This document shows positions 25,837-37,670 of a stretch of DNA of 64,000 nucleotides, in pieces. The DNA is taken from assembly GCF_000143415.4 (NCBI RefSeq), contig NW_003314320.1, positions 425,068 to 489,067 on the forward strand, written 5' to 3'. Every line of letters begins with the position of its first letter. Within the stretch, counting starts at the first letter, position 1. Origin of the DNA: Selaginella moellendorffii. Lineage: Eukaryota; Streptophyta; Lycopodiopsida; Selaginellales; Selaginellaceae. The position numbers and the translations under genes are program-made. The notes under the pieces were generated by a model. That model was not told where the DNA came from. It saw only the letters and a list, made by a program, of their open reading frames with translations, and made no database searches.

Positions 25837-26310
25837 CTACATCCTCACAAGAAACGTAAACAGCATGCCCGGCTGGGCAATCTCGTTCAGGAGCTCTGCC
25901 TTGTTGATGAACACTATCTCCCTGCCGGGAGAAGCCAGCATCTTGAAGAGTCCCTCGACGACGGGACTTCCATCGTACTCGAGCCTGCCGTTGCTCCTGA
26001 GAACCAGAGACACAGCCATCTCATGGATGAAAGCATCGTAATCATTGGCATGCTTGTTGGCTGCTTCCACCATTCGATGGTTCAAGAGGGTCAGCACGGG
26101 CACCATGTCATGCATAAGAATGCGATCCGCAAGCTTGTACATGAGTGATGACTTGCCACGGCCCTGTGATGAGCAGCCACCTCAAGTGAGTCCTCTATGT
26201 CACTCAGAAGTTCGTGTCTGGATCAATTGCGTCAAATAACAGCTGTGGCCACGGAAGCTTACCCAATCCGGCCTCCGCTTCCCAGGAGGAAGGTTGACAT
26301 GCACGCCCCT
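25837..26310 (-). pseudogene. orphan P-loop NTPase-like fragment
   Basis: The open segment 25837-26142 starts MYKLADRILMHDMVPVLTLL and contains GREIVFINKAELLNEIA, which resembles a Walker B strand. Directly upstream in the same frame is GRGKSSL, the end of a P-loop. Further upstream another short open piece reads CMSTFLLGSGGRIG before a GTAAGC donor-like site. Joining the two pieces at the obvious GT and AG does not keep the frame, and no start codon or other exons are evident. I read it as a truncated gene or gene fragment next to the retroelement block. The family was not identified. Confidence 0.4.
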
Positions 26311-26455
26311 GCATGAGAAATTTATAAGCATAATCTTTCTTAACATAAATCTAAGCATGTAAACCAACCCTTAACCCTTAAAAGTTTATGATCAAATCTA
26401 TTTTGCTAGCATTTTACTTTTTTCAATCTAACAAAAAAGAAAGATAAAAAAATTT

Positions 26456-28665
26456 CTATGGCTTTTTCCTGATGACCACCGCAGCCGCACTGGCTAGCAT
26501 ATCTAAGGCACTTGGAACCACCTGGTGGCAATCTTTAAGAACGTTCACCAATTCGCGTGCTATTGGAGCAGCCGAGCACCCACACAAAGTATGCAAGCTT
26601 CCATGGACGGATGATCGGGCCATGGAAGACAAGATGCTCGAGTACCTGGCGATCGAAACCGGGCACTCGTAATTCACAACGTTCTGGAAACAGCTCAAGT
26701 CGATAGAATCAACTATGCTTTCGGTGGAAACCATTAGTTCGAATGAGCTACACCAAAAGAAAAAGAGAGCATGCATTAGCTAAACTGGAATGAAAGGGAT
26801 ACACACCTTGTGTTCTGATCGTTCTTTGAATCACTGGTGAAAGCCACTGCCCTGTCGAATCCCTCACGCTTCAAGGCGCCTGCTAGCACTACCACATCTT
26901 CCAGCTTTCTTGCTACCACTAGTGTCCGAGGTAGTTTATCATCGTCTTCCCGAAGTTGCTGGAGGATACTCACGACCTTGTAACGAGAGAGAAGTTTGTT
27001 TCAAAGAGAAAATAGCTAGCAGCGAACTACGAGTACCTTTGGCAGTTTTTTGGTGTCGTCAACGATTATACTAACGGCTTGGGTGATGCATGCTCCCTGC
27101 TCCTTCAAGGACTCGCCTTCCACAACTCTAGCCACTGGATCTTCTACGTAAGATCTGGTTACTTGAATTGCTTCCCCACTGAAACTTCTGCTCAGTATTA
27201 CAACTTGCATTGTGTGGCTCGTATGTAGCTTAATTGTCTGAAGGTTTTCCTTGAAACCTTTCCGGATCAACTCGTCCAAGCCATCCACAACCTTGGAAAA
27301 CAAATAAAGTGGTAGTGAGCATCAGTGTGTCGTGACGGTTTACTTACCAGAAACGAAACATCCAAGAGGTTTAGTGCCTTTCTCGATACCAAGTGACAAA
27401 GCCTCTCTGGTGTAGCTACAAGAACTTGACACGCAGAGGACTCCAGCCTGCAATAACAAGCGATCAATGTAGCTTTCACTTGATTGAAACAAGAGCCTAC
27501 CCTTTCACTTGGTGCTCTAGACTCGCACCCGGGTGGATGCTTATGGTCTGAAGCCCCAGAAGCTTTTTCAAAGGCTTGCACAAGTTTCTTACCTGTACAA
27601 AACAAACGCTCTCACGTCAGATGAACAAACACCATAGCGAAAGGATCAAAGTCTCTTACGTATAGCGCTTCCTCTTGAGACGGCACGAGAAAGAGAGCGA
27701 TAGGCTTTCCACAGAGCCTTGTCTTGGAGGGTTGCTTGACAATGTAGTCCACCACTGCAGGAATGTAAGCGATGGCTGCAATGGTCGACTCCTGGACGGT
27801 TCCAATGACGTCCAGACCTCCTCGGCAAGCCTCCCAGAGGCTAGTCTCAAAGCGAGACAATTGCCTATCAACGCTAGCAATCACTCCGGACAGTATACGA
27901 GCACCATTTGACGAACCTGCTATCCGGGACAGGAGCCGTCTGTCGTAAGCTCTCGTATCGTCTTCCCCACCAGAGCTATCTTCTTCTTCTTCTTCGGAGC
28001 TATCATCTTCGTCCAAGGAAGCAGATTCTCTGGCTTCGGAGATTTCGTCGTCCTCGGAACTATCATCTTCGTCGGTTAAAACTTGACTGCCATCTTGACC
28101 TTCGTCAAGGTCACTGTCTTCTTCAGCCAAACCCTCCATCGTTTCATCGTCATATCGCCTCTTCTTGCGTTTTCCTAGACACCGGTTATTGAATGGATCC
28201 TCAGGAGTTGGGAGGCTGTAGCACATTCCCTGTATGAAAAAAAAAAAAGAGAGATTCGAAGATCGAAAAGATAAAGATCCACAACCACGGTTCGTGAAAG
28301 TCGAAGATGTAGGAAGAACGAGAAAACAATGCACGAAACTATTATAAAAACAAATCTATTCGCAAAAGCAAAAGCCTAGAACGCTTACCAAAAACCAAGC
28401 AAGTGAAGAAAGAAAACCTCGAAGCGAATCAGACTAAACATACAATCCACCACAGAATGCTGGCATTACAGAATGCGGGCATTTTCCAGCAAAGAATCGA
28501 TCTAATGGATCTGTCACTCACCTCGCAAACTCGCCGCTTCCCAGCTTTCCTCCTGCGCTTGGCGGCAATCACGGCAGTGTGGAATCCAGCGCCGCCGGCG
28601 CTTCGCAAGCGCTTCCTGGCGGCCTTGTTCCTCCGCTTTGCCGCCGCCTCCTCCGCCTTCCCCAT
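26456..28665 (-). CDS. DEAD-box-helicase-like protein with eroded catalytic motifs
   Basis: Exon 1 (from ATG 28665) encodes a very basic, probably nuclear or nucleolar segment (MGKAEEAAAKRRNKAARKRL). The next large exon has a long acidic Ser/Asp/Glu tract (about 27960-28140). The rest aligns by eye to a DEAD-box core but with altered motifs: LVPSQEEAL where PTREL is expected, LVATPERL (Ib), LVVDGLDELIRKGF in place of VLDEAD, ILSRSF in place of SAT, and QNVVNYECP near motif V. The last motif region lacks HRIGR. No clear Walker A GKT was seen. It may be a scaffold-like relative in ribosome biogenesis, which is an inference from its basic and acidic tails. TAA at 26456 ends it with VIRKKP. Internal exon limits are approximate. 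Confidence 0.75.
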
Positions 28666-28871
28666 CAAAACCCTAGCTACACCATAAACCTCTCCAAGGA
28701 GAGAGCTTTCCTTCCAATTGTTTTTAAATTGGAGAGAGTACAAATGTTACATACAAAACAACCAACAAAACAAACGAAGAACACGAGTCTTTGGAGAGAG
28801 CGCTTGCGAGGAGAGAGCGCTGATATTCTGGAGACCGATTGCGTGATTCTTCTTGTGAGTGTGTTCCTGGA

Positions 28872-31770
28872 TTAAAACCCGCTCGGGTGGTGGTGGTGGT
28901 GGTGGTGGTGGTGTTCGGGCTGTGGTTGATTTTGTTGTTGAGTTGGAGTTGGAGTTGGAGTTGGAGTTTGCTGCTGCTGCTGCTGCTGCTGCTGTTGTTG
29001 TTGGTGTTGGTGGTTTACCATGTAAGCATTGTACATTTCCCTGTTCATGACCTGGATAGACAGGAGAACACGAAAGAGTCAGTAAAAAAAGAGAATTTTG
29101 CGTGAGAAAACTCCATAGCTCGGACACACACCAAGCACAACACCAGGAAAGCTCAAAACGATAGAATAGATACCGAAACAAGGAGAACTTTTGACGATCT
29201 TTTCCAGAGCACTGCAATCCAAGAGAGTGACTTGTTCCTGCCTAGAACAAGAGAAAAACAAACAGCACAAACATAAAACACTGACATTTTCACGACGAGA
29301 AAACGGAAAAACGAGTGAAAAAACTCCAGAAAACTCGAGGTGGAACAAAAACAATGGAACTTTCGTTACTTACCTGGACGGGAATTTGCAATTGCTGCTG
29401 AGAAACGTAGACGTTGTACGAATCCGGCTCGCTCACGATCGGTCTCAATGGAGCTGCCGCTGCCGCCGCTCCTGCTGCTGTGCTCGAGCTCCCCAAGTCG
29501 ACCATGTTCATCCCCATCCCCATTCCCATTCCCATATTCATGCCGACTCCCAGCATTCCCATTCCCATTCCCATCCCCATCCCGTAAGGCAACGGAGCCA
29601 TCTGTGGAGGGATTTGCATGTGTGGGTGGCGAACACCATTGGCCATGGCCATTGGAGGCATGCTCATACCGCTTCTCATCGACATCATCTACAAGAACAG
29701 GAAAAAGTGTGAGAACTATGTAAAAGTTCGATTTTTGGCACCTGGAGCTGTAGCTGTAGCATCTTCAAGTACTCGATAGCTTCGTCCAGCATGGAAGCTT
29801 TGTCAGTCTGTGGGGAAAAACGAAGAGTAACGTCAGTGAGAGATCAAGTGCAAAGACCTTGTTGGAGTTTGGGATGAGCTCTTGCAAGGCTCTCATTTTC
29901 TCGTTGATTCTATCGCGCCGCCGCTGCAAAGTCCGCGTGTAAGTCGAGGATGCTCTCAAGACTAAAGAACAAACAAGTTACGTACACGCTCGGAGAGATT
30001 GTGAACTTCGGCTGCCCGGCTTCTCTTCGGACGAGTGGCTGGTTTTTTGGTGTCGACAGACTCCGCTTCCACGTCCTGGAAGCCACAAGAAAACGCAAAG
30101 ATCAATAAGAACCTCGAAAAAGTCTCCGCGTACCTCGCTTTGACAATCCATGGACTCGGTCATCTGTGGAGCCTTCCTCTTCTCGGCAATCCTCTCGGCC
30201 TTGTCCGACTTCTCCGTCGTGTTGTCCGACCCCCCGGACGAGGAAGTGATGGTAGGCTCCGCGTCATACTTCTTCGATCCCGCCACACTCTTGTGCTGGC
30301 TCTCGTCGTTTCCAAACGACTTGGTCTTGCAGCTCGAGCTCCCTCCCCCGGAGATCATGGATCCCGCCTGCTCTCTCTTGACAGCTCTCGCATGATCGCC
30401 AGCTTTGTGCGGAGAAACCAGCGGAGCCGACTCCGCCACGATCGAGCTGCTGCTCCGCTGGACCAAACCTCTCTTCAATCCTTGCTGCTCGGACTCATGA
30501 ACGAAGGTGGTGGTGGCTGCCGAGCTCGCAGAAAAATTTGGTTTTGACGCTTGCCTTTGATCGAAGACTGCTGCTGCTGCTGCTGCTGCTGCTACTTCGG
30601 GATTCATGGCTGCTAACGACGGAGTAGCAGTCGCCGGTGCCACCGTCGTCGTCGTTACCGTCGTCGAAGCCGTAGGCCACTTGGGAACCGGAGGTTGGAT
30701 CGGGGCAGTGGTCCGGACTCTGCAAAAGGCCTCGAGGCCCACCTGTGAGCTCAGCCCAGCTGCGCGCTCGGCACCAAGCGCCATCGCGGCTTCCGCGCTT
30801 GGAAGCTTGCTGGTGGTGGCGGGAGGAGCATTACCACTCGGCTGGATGGCTGGGGGCGACGTGTGAGCAATCGTTGCCCGCCTGCTGCTGCTACAGCCAG
30901 CAAACGTCTGCATGCCTGAATTAGGAACGTCGGCAAACAAATCCGAGCAGTAGCTCTTTTCGAAGCTTTCGTCCATGGGGTAGTGCAGCCACGACAACAT
31001 CTCGTCGTCTTGGGCAGAGACGATGGCGGAGCTGCCGCAGGGTGGCGGTGGTGCCGGCTGGAAAAGCTCCCCTCCCAAGCTCTTGCTATTCTTGATCTCC
31101 AACTTTTGCTGCTGCTGCGGCTGTTCTTCCTGTTCTTGGTGGTGATGTTGATGATGGTGGTGGTGTTGATGGTGGTGGTGGTGATTCTCTAGCCAGACCC
31201 CTGATCCTGTTCCATCCCCAGAGCTTCCAATCCTGTTAATGTTACCGCTCCTACCTTGCATTTCTAGATCTACGTCTAACTCGAGCCGGACTGTTTCCTT
31301 GGCTTGGTTCGCGTCACTCTCCCGTCTGGAAATCACAAGAGATATCAGCGAGGCAAAGAGCAAATTCTCTAGATAGCTCTCCTCCCGAAAAGAAGAAAGC
31401 AAAAGAGAGAGGTGATCACGGTGGAGGGAAGGGAGAAGAGATTTACGCTAAGGATAATTCGGAGATGTTGAGCTTCCTCTGCCGGAGAGCCTCCCACTTC
31501 CCTTTGAGAGGCAAGATCTGATTAGAAAGAAAGGTTCCAGTCATGTTGAGCAGAGGAGGAGCTGGAGAGCTCATACTTGACTGCATTCCAGCCAAGATCA
31601 AAAGGAAAAACAGAACAAGACCAAAAAAAAGGGAAGAAAAAAACAAAACAAAATCCAGTGCTGTGTGAGTTGAGAGAGATCTTCTCCAAAAAAGAATTTT
31701 ATACCTTACTATGAAGATACTCACGCTGCTGCCGCTGGGATTGCTCCAAATTCATCACTTGCTCGTCCAT
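28872..31770 (-). CDS. PIF-like bHLH transcription factor (phytochrome-interacting family)
   Basis: Eight exons join in phase: 31705-31770, 31447-31580, 30134-31325, 29986-30075, 29858-29923, 29742-29807, 29374-29688, 28872-29051, giving 702 residues. The bHLH (about 484-538) has the basic region [20 protein letters not shown] with the His-Glu-Arg set for G-box binding, split over the 66-nt exons typical of plant bHLH genes. Upstream, [20 protein letters not shown] followed by CSDLFADVP is a conserved PIF segment. Low-complexity parts are a His/Gln stretch near 31130-31190, MGMGMG repeats after the bHLH, and a Gln/Pro/His tail ending HHHHPSGF. PIFs are nuclear, promote dark growth and are degraded after phytochrome binding. 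A clear APB motif (ELxxxxGQ) is not seen. Confidence 0.93.
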
Positions 31771-32387
31771 TACTTGACGATCATCGCTTCCCCTCGCCTC
31801 GGAGCAATAATCTCGCAAAAGAAAAACGATTCTACATTCTTCACAGCAACGCTGCTACCAATTTTAATCTTGCGACGCCTCTGTGATCTTCTTCCTTAGA
31901 TCTACTTGCTTGCCACAAAATTCCAGCTATTGCACGCTCTAATCGACGCTCTGGAGCTCACATTCTACGCGAATCTGGCAGATGTCCGGCTAAACCCCTC
32001 ACAGTATTCCATCAACCCTAAATCCGCCATAGCAGCCAGCACAGAATAATTATTATTTCTTTTTTCCACATCATCTTATTGCCATAACAGGAGACTAATT
32101 TCAATTAAGTGTCTGGACATGAGAGATTTTTCTTTGCCAGATGGCATTTTTCTAGTGGATTGAAAGATTTTCCATCACGGCATGCCTTCTAAGAATGTGA
32201 CATTTGGCACTTCTACAGTATAGATTTTGATCGATTCGATCAATTTTGCATTGCTGTACCTTGTGGCTGTAGATTAAAGTTTCTGTCAAGTGAATATAAC
32301 ATGTGGTATTTGTATTGTGTGGTGTGTAGTTTTTCGTATTTCATTAACCATATTTCTTATATAAACTCATTAATTTGGCCACAAATT
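31771..32387. other. intergenic: PIF 5' region and RFC3-like 3' region
   Basis: The part near 31780-32040 should hold the PIF leader and promoter. The rest is AT-rich. No other gene is supported. Confidence 0.5.
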
Positions 32388-34979
32388 CTAAATACATTCA
32401 ATTAGAGCATGAACATAAAATATAAAGTATTTCATACCTTCTAGCTTTAAAATAGCGTCAATTCCATCTGGAGTTCTTTTTGCCTGAAATTTAAAACTAT
32501 AAGAAAATAATTAAGAAATTTAAATGCTTTTACATAAAACTTAGCCCATTGATTTATTTCCTCCATGAAAGAAACATTTACTAGCTTAATAAGCTCGTCA
32601 ACAAGCCTCTACAAAAAATTAGTTTATCAAAATAAATACAAAACAAAAATAAATTAATTAATTTTCTCATTGTAACATACCCAAAGGATAAGCTTTGCAG
32701 CTACGCCCTCGTCCAAAAGCTTTTGCATATTTCTTTTTACCTTATAAAGCCTACCAAACAAAAAATACATTTCATTTTGTTAAATACAACATCATTTTAC
32801 AGATAATACCTTCTTGGATTTTGTTCGTCGATGATATCCCGTGCCATGCTAACAATGTCGTCCTCCCACTCGATCGCAATCACCTGGTTTTCGTCAAATG
32901 GATACCTTCAATTCAACAACCACTCAAAGTTAGTTCAACCAAAAAATATAAGCTTTCAATCATAAGTTGCTTACTGCTTTAGCTTGCATGCTTCTAATGA
33001 TAGCACGGCCTGTCGGAAATTCTTCGATGCTTTTGCAATCCGCAAGGCAAAGTGCTCTTGCAGATCCAGATTCTCTCGCTTGGCAACGAAATAAAGAACT
33101 TGCACAACCTGGAAGATGGCAAATCTATTCAGGAAAACAACGGACGACTGTTGGGATTTCTCTGTACTTACGTCATCTACTGTTGGATTGTGTACGTCCA
33201 CGACAATGCACCGCAATCGAACAGAGTCGGATAGCTTAGACGGCTGAGAGCAGCAGAGCAACATGAACTTGCAATAATCTGAGTAGCGGTCCATGAGCCA
33301 GCGAATATGCTGCTGTGCCTCGGCACTCACTTTGTCCGCATCATGAAGAACAAGAACTGGATTATATAAAAATCTTAAGTATCATAAACAAAGAGGAAAA
33401 GGTGAAAGCTGTACCTTTGTAGCTCCTGATATAAGAATCGTTATCATAAGCTGTACATGCCACTTTCATTTCTTTCAAGAGTGTGGTGAGCACGGGCCTT
33501 AAATAAACTCCAACATGGAGGAGATTCAGTTCAACATGATGAGCACTTGATGTTATAGGAAGAGACACTTTTGTTCCCTGTCAAAACAACGATTTATAAG
33601 CATCCGTATCTCTCTTGGCAAGAAAAGAACGGAACAAAGAATATAAAAATTTGAACAGGCAGACCTCGACGTCAAAAGTTCTAGTGAAATCTCTAACCTG
33701 TAGAAAACAAATCAAAACACCGTGATCTATCCAGCATAAGAATCTTAAAAGAAAATGCGATAAAGACAGACCAGCCACGCAGAAATTCCAAAGGCATCTC
33801 GCAGCAGCGCCATAATCAAACTCTTTTTTCCGCATCCAGGAGGTCCTTCGAAAAGCAAGTGATGACAGTGCCCCGCAGATATCTGATTCACAAAGTGCTC
33901 AGTCCAAGGATGATCAAGCACGGAAATCACGCAACAAAGTTACTAGTTGCTTCAAATCGTGGGCCTGCCGACAGTTGATAACGAACGAGGACAAGCTCTC
34001 GGGACGGTGCTTGTTCACCCACAACTTCGGCGTGCTGGATATGGTACTCGTCGTCTGGCTTTGAGCAGCAACAGAAACGCAGCTGCTAGCCGGCAAGCAA
34101 CTCGATTGCTGTGAATCGCCGTTCGTGGAGTGCTGCGCTGGCAGTTCAACAAGCCGGTTACATGCCGCAGAACAAGTCGAAAGCTTGGCCACCAATGCAC
34201 CCAGATTGTTGTGAGAAACAGAACGAGATAGCTTAGTACCGGCGTGATCTTTCCTCAGTAGAGGGTTGGTTATGGAAACAAAGCTTGCGGTGGTGCTCGT
34301 TCTCTCGATGCTTGCAAATGTTGATCCGGAGAGCGATTCATGATCGTTTAGTCTTTTGAAACTGGAAGGCCCGGTGTTAGGCCTGTTTTGAGTATAAGTG
34401 GCGTCGTTTCTGGTCCATGTTTTCGTTAGAAATCTATGTTTCTTTGAGTTTCCGGTACCTTTCTGAGGTGTACGTGGAATTTACTCCAGAGAGGGCTTGG
34501 GGATCGTGATCGCTTTTCAACGTCGAAGTTCCAGTCCTTTGAAAATGGTTGAATTCAGTGTTTTCCTTGCTTCTATACCAAAATTCTTGTAGCAAAAGGA
34601 AAAAAAGAAAAGGAAAAGCGAATACCTTGGAGAAACAATGGTACTAGTTCTCTGGAAATGGTTGAATTCAGTGTTCTCCTTGCTTCTATACCAAAGATCT
34701 TGTCGATAGAACAGAAAAAGAAATAAAAAACGAAACATGATACCTTGGAGAAACATTGGTACTACAACCCGCGACCGGAGTCTTGGGCCGCGCTGGCAGG
34801 ATTATGGATCGCATCGAAGCCGTAACATTGGCGAGGTGTCCTACCTCCGCAGGCTTTGTGTTGAGATCCGACCAGGCGCCTCCGAAATGAAATCCCGAGG
34901 CGCTCGCGCTCGAATCCTCCTCCTCCTCCGGCTTGCGGCTTTGGAATCCAAATCGATTCCTCGTGCCAGCGCCTTGCAT
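32388..34979 (-). CDS. RFC3-like AAA+ clamp-loader paralogue with N-terminal extension
   Basis: Starts MQGAGTRNRFGFQSRKPEEE at 34979. Exon 1 is 34744-34979, exon 2 is 34626-34685, and exon 3 begins at 34572; phases agree. The AAA+ part has WVNKHRPESLSSFV, Walker A FEGPPGCGKKSLIMALL, Walker B-like VLVLHDADKVSAEAQQHIRW and sensor 1 MLLCCS. This order and wording match clamp-loader subunit 3 (compare the RFC3 Walker A with GKK). The Walker B HDAD departs from the usual DE pair. The C-terminal domain continues through short exons to about TAG 32388 (FIFYVHALIECI). RFC loads PCNA onto DNA. The roughly 250-residue serine-rich N-terminal extension is not part of canonical RFC3, so this is more likely a specialised paralogue. 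Confidence 0.8.
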
Positions 34980-35209
34980 TCCCTAGCTATCCCTGGTCTT
35001 GAAAAGAACCAGACCTGGAAGAGGAGAGAATCCATCGCGGCGGACACAACGAGCGAGCTCCACGACAAAGAGCTCTGTCTTTTAGGGCAACCCCCAAATT
35101 CAAATTCTAGGGCTGACGAGGCAAACTTCAAGTGGATAAAGCGTTGCCGCGTGACGCCTAGGTGGCAATCACATTCGTGGCGTAGTCTGTGTACCTTGGA
35201 ATCGAGGCG
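34980..35209. promoter_or_regulatory. short divergent promoter between RFC3-like and coiled-coil genes
   Basis: Only about 230 bp separates the two divergent start codons, so core promoters and leaders must be compact or overlap. No named element is asserted. Confidence 0.5.
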
Positions 35210-37458
35210 ATGGCGTCGGCGGCTACAGCGTGCTACCAGGCGCTTGGAGCGTCGCGATCGCGGCATTGTGATCCCGGTGGCTTCGCCAAGGTGAGATACC
35301 AATCACAATTCCAATCGTCAGCTCGGCCGTGATCGATTCGATCGTTCTCCAGGCTAGGGTTTTGGCGAGACAGAAGCACCAGCGGCGGCGATTCCCCCGG
35401 CTACGCCAGGTCAGTGCGGTTCTAGACACTCCCAGCGAGAGGACAAACAGTAGCGATCCATCGGAGCCAGCAAGGGTTGCCCTGGAGAGGCTGTTCTTGG
35501 GCGGCGGCAGTGGTAGCGACCAGGGGCTCATAGAGTCGGTCTTGGACGGTGGAAGCGGCGTTTCTCATGTAGTTCTCGACGAGGAGCTCAAGAGGAAGGA
35601 GGAAGAGCTTAAGACTGCCGAGACTGTGGCTCGAGAGGATCACCACCAGCTAGAGAACTCGAAGTTTGCGCTCGTTAAGAGAGGGGATGTGCTCGAGGAT
35701 GCTCGGCAGGGGCAGGGAAAGAAGCGCGATGAGATTGGAAATCTTTACAAGGAGCTGGCCGAGCAAGCAAAGGAGGCCGAGAATGCGCAGAAGGTGGTTG
35801 ACGAGCAGCAGCGCCAGCTCGAGGCCTTGCAGAAGACTCTCTCGAAAAAGCAGGAGTTGATTGCTCGATCCAAGGCTCAGATCTTTGCCAAAGACGAGGC
35901 GCTTGCTCAGTGCCGCCGGGAGTTGAAGGTGCGAGACTCGCGGCTCAAGCATGCAAACGAGGTGATTGCACAGCAGGCTGTAGAGCTTAAGGAGCTTCGA
36001 AGTTCTCTCGAGCTAAAAGAGGCCGGGCTCAGGACTTTGGAGGAGAATGTGAAGTTCAAACAAGAACAGATCCAAAAGACCGAGGCGGACCTGAGCACCC
36101 GAGTGATCGCGTACCTGAGCGTCGAAAGAGAGCTAAAATCACTCGAGGCAGATCTTTCGAAGAGCAAAGCGTTGAATGTGGAGGCTGGGAAGGAGCTGAA
36201 AGGCGTCAAAGATCTTCTCACGGAAGTGCAAGAAGAGTTGAGATTCTCGCAGATGCGACTTCAGCAGTACAAGAAAACGGTGGAGGAGCAGTCCATACAG
36301 ATAAAAAGCCAGCAAGAAGAGATCGCTCTGCAGAAGAGCCTGGTGGAGTCTTTCGAGTTCAGTCTGGCCGAGGCGAAGGAAAGAACTAAGCGAGAGGAGG
36401 AACAAGTACGACTCGCAAAGGGGTCATACAAGAAGCTTGAAGAGCAATCCACGAATGAAAGGCTGGAGGCCGAGAAGCTACAGCTAGAGCTAAGAAACGA
36501 GAAGTCAGCACTGCAAGAAGCTACAACGGAGATAAATTCTCTCAAAAGAGAGTTACAGCAGAAGGAGACCGCTCTCTCGGATACGCAGCTGGCTTTACGG
36601 CTCAAGGAAGCGGAGCTAACTGCGTCTCAGGTGGAGCTCCAAGAGCTAAAGTCAGACTTCACCTCGATGAAGCTGGAGCTGGATCAGAAAGACAGCGAGC
36701 TGAGACACGCACAAACGGTGGTTAACGCGTTGCAGCAGGACGTGAAGCGTTTGAAGGCTCTGCTCAGCGCGAAGGAAGAAAAGCACGTCGAAGTGGTGGC
36801 TGCGCTGAAGGACAAAGAGGAGGAGCTCGTTTCCATGCGGAAGAAACTGGACGCCAACAACGTGAAGATGTCTCAAGTCAACTTTGCCGTGGAGCAAATC
36901 TCCGCGTTATCGGAGGCGCTGGTGGACTCCATTGCCGACGACAAGCCATCACTCTTGAGCCGGGAGTCGGTACTCCGCCAGACGAACCACGAGCTCTTCG
37001 CTTCGAACCGTGCGCTGCTAGAGAACGAAGTGCAGACGATCAGGCTCCAGGAGCAAGCCGCGGAGGACGAGAAGAAGCTCCAGCATCTGGAACAAGAAGT
37101 AGAAGCCGCGAAGGAGCTTTTGGTGGAAAAGGACCTCGAGCTTCAAGGCCTTCACAAAGCCATAGCCAGCAAAGACAATGAGCTGACGGAGATACTCGAG
37201 CACAAGACGGACAGGAGCCGGGACTTCATCGAATTCTCGGAGTTCCAACCGGCCGTCTCGGCTCTCCAAAGCCTCGTCCAGCTAAGTGCCAACCTTTCTG
37301 ACGAGGTGGAGTTGATGGATTCACAGGCGCAACAAGGAGAACGCAGCGATCTTGAGACAGAGATCCTCCAACGCGACGAAGCTCTCGTCCACACCAGGCA
37401 AGCTGTTTGCAACTTAGCCGAGCTAACCAGGCAACTCCTCGTCGAGAGTGGTCACTGA
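35210..37458 (+). CDS. long coiled-coil protein, probably plastid-targeted
   Basis: Two exons: 35210-35290 (MASAATACYQALGASRSRHC…) and 35353-37458, joined in phase, 728 residues. The first 60 or so residues are rich in Ala, Arg and Ser and poor in acidic residues, as in a chloroplast transit peptide. From about residue 105 to 580 the sequence is an almost unbroken heptad coiled coil (e.g. ELAEQAKEAENAQKVVDEQQ). The last 100 residues are less regular. No enzymatic domain is seen. Plastid coiled-coil proteins such as MFP1 (thylakoid) or the starch-initiation protein PII1 are comparable in layout, but homology cannot be judged from coiled coil alone. The gene diverges from the RFC3-like gene and converges on CAO. 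Confidence 0.8.
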
Positions 37459-37670
37459 CGATCCAATACGCGTGTATAACAACGTAGCAGGCTCGACGCT
37501 GGTCACTGGTACCATGAGAGAAGAGGATCATCCAAAGCTTGACAGAAGAGAGTTTGTATCGGAGAGGAAGAGTTTATAGTGTGTATCCGCTGCTGTAAAT
37601 CTCGAGTGTAACTAATGAAATTTTTACTTCATTTACAGTTTGTTTTTCGAGTTTGTGAATGGAAGAACCA

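Noticed and set aside
29080..29240. A possible extra PIF exon reading [19 protein letters not shown]
   Set aside because: Direct joining of 29374 to 29051 is in phase and gives [14 protein letters not shown]; the alternative adds an unrelated peptide and no good downstream donor was found.
30495..30866. Alternative open frames on both strands across the PIF exon
   Set aside because: They follow from the trinucleotide-rich (CTG/GCN) coding sequence of the PIF gene itself.
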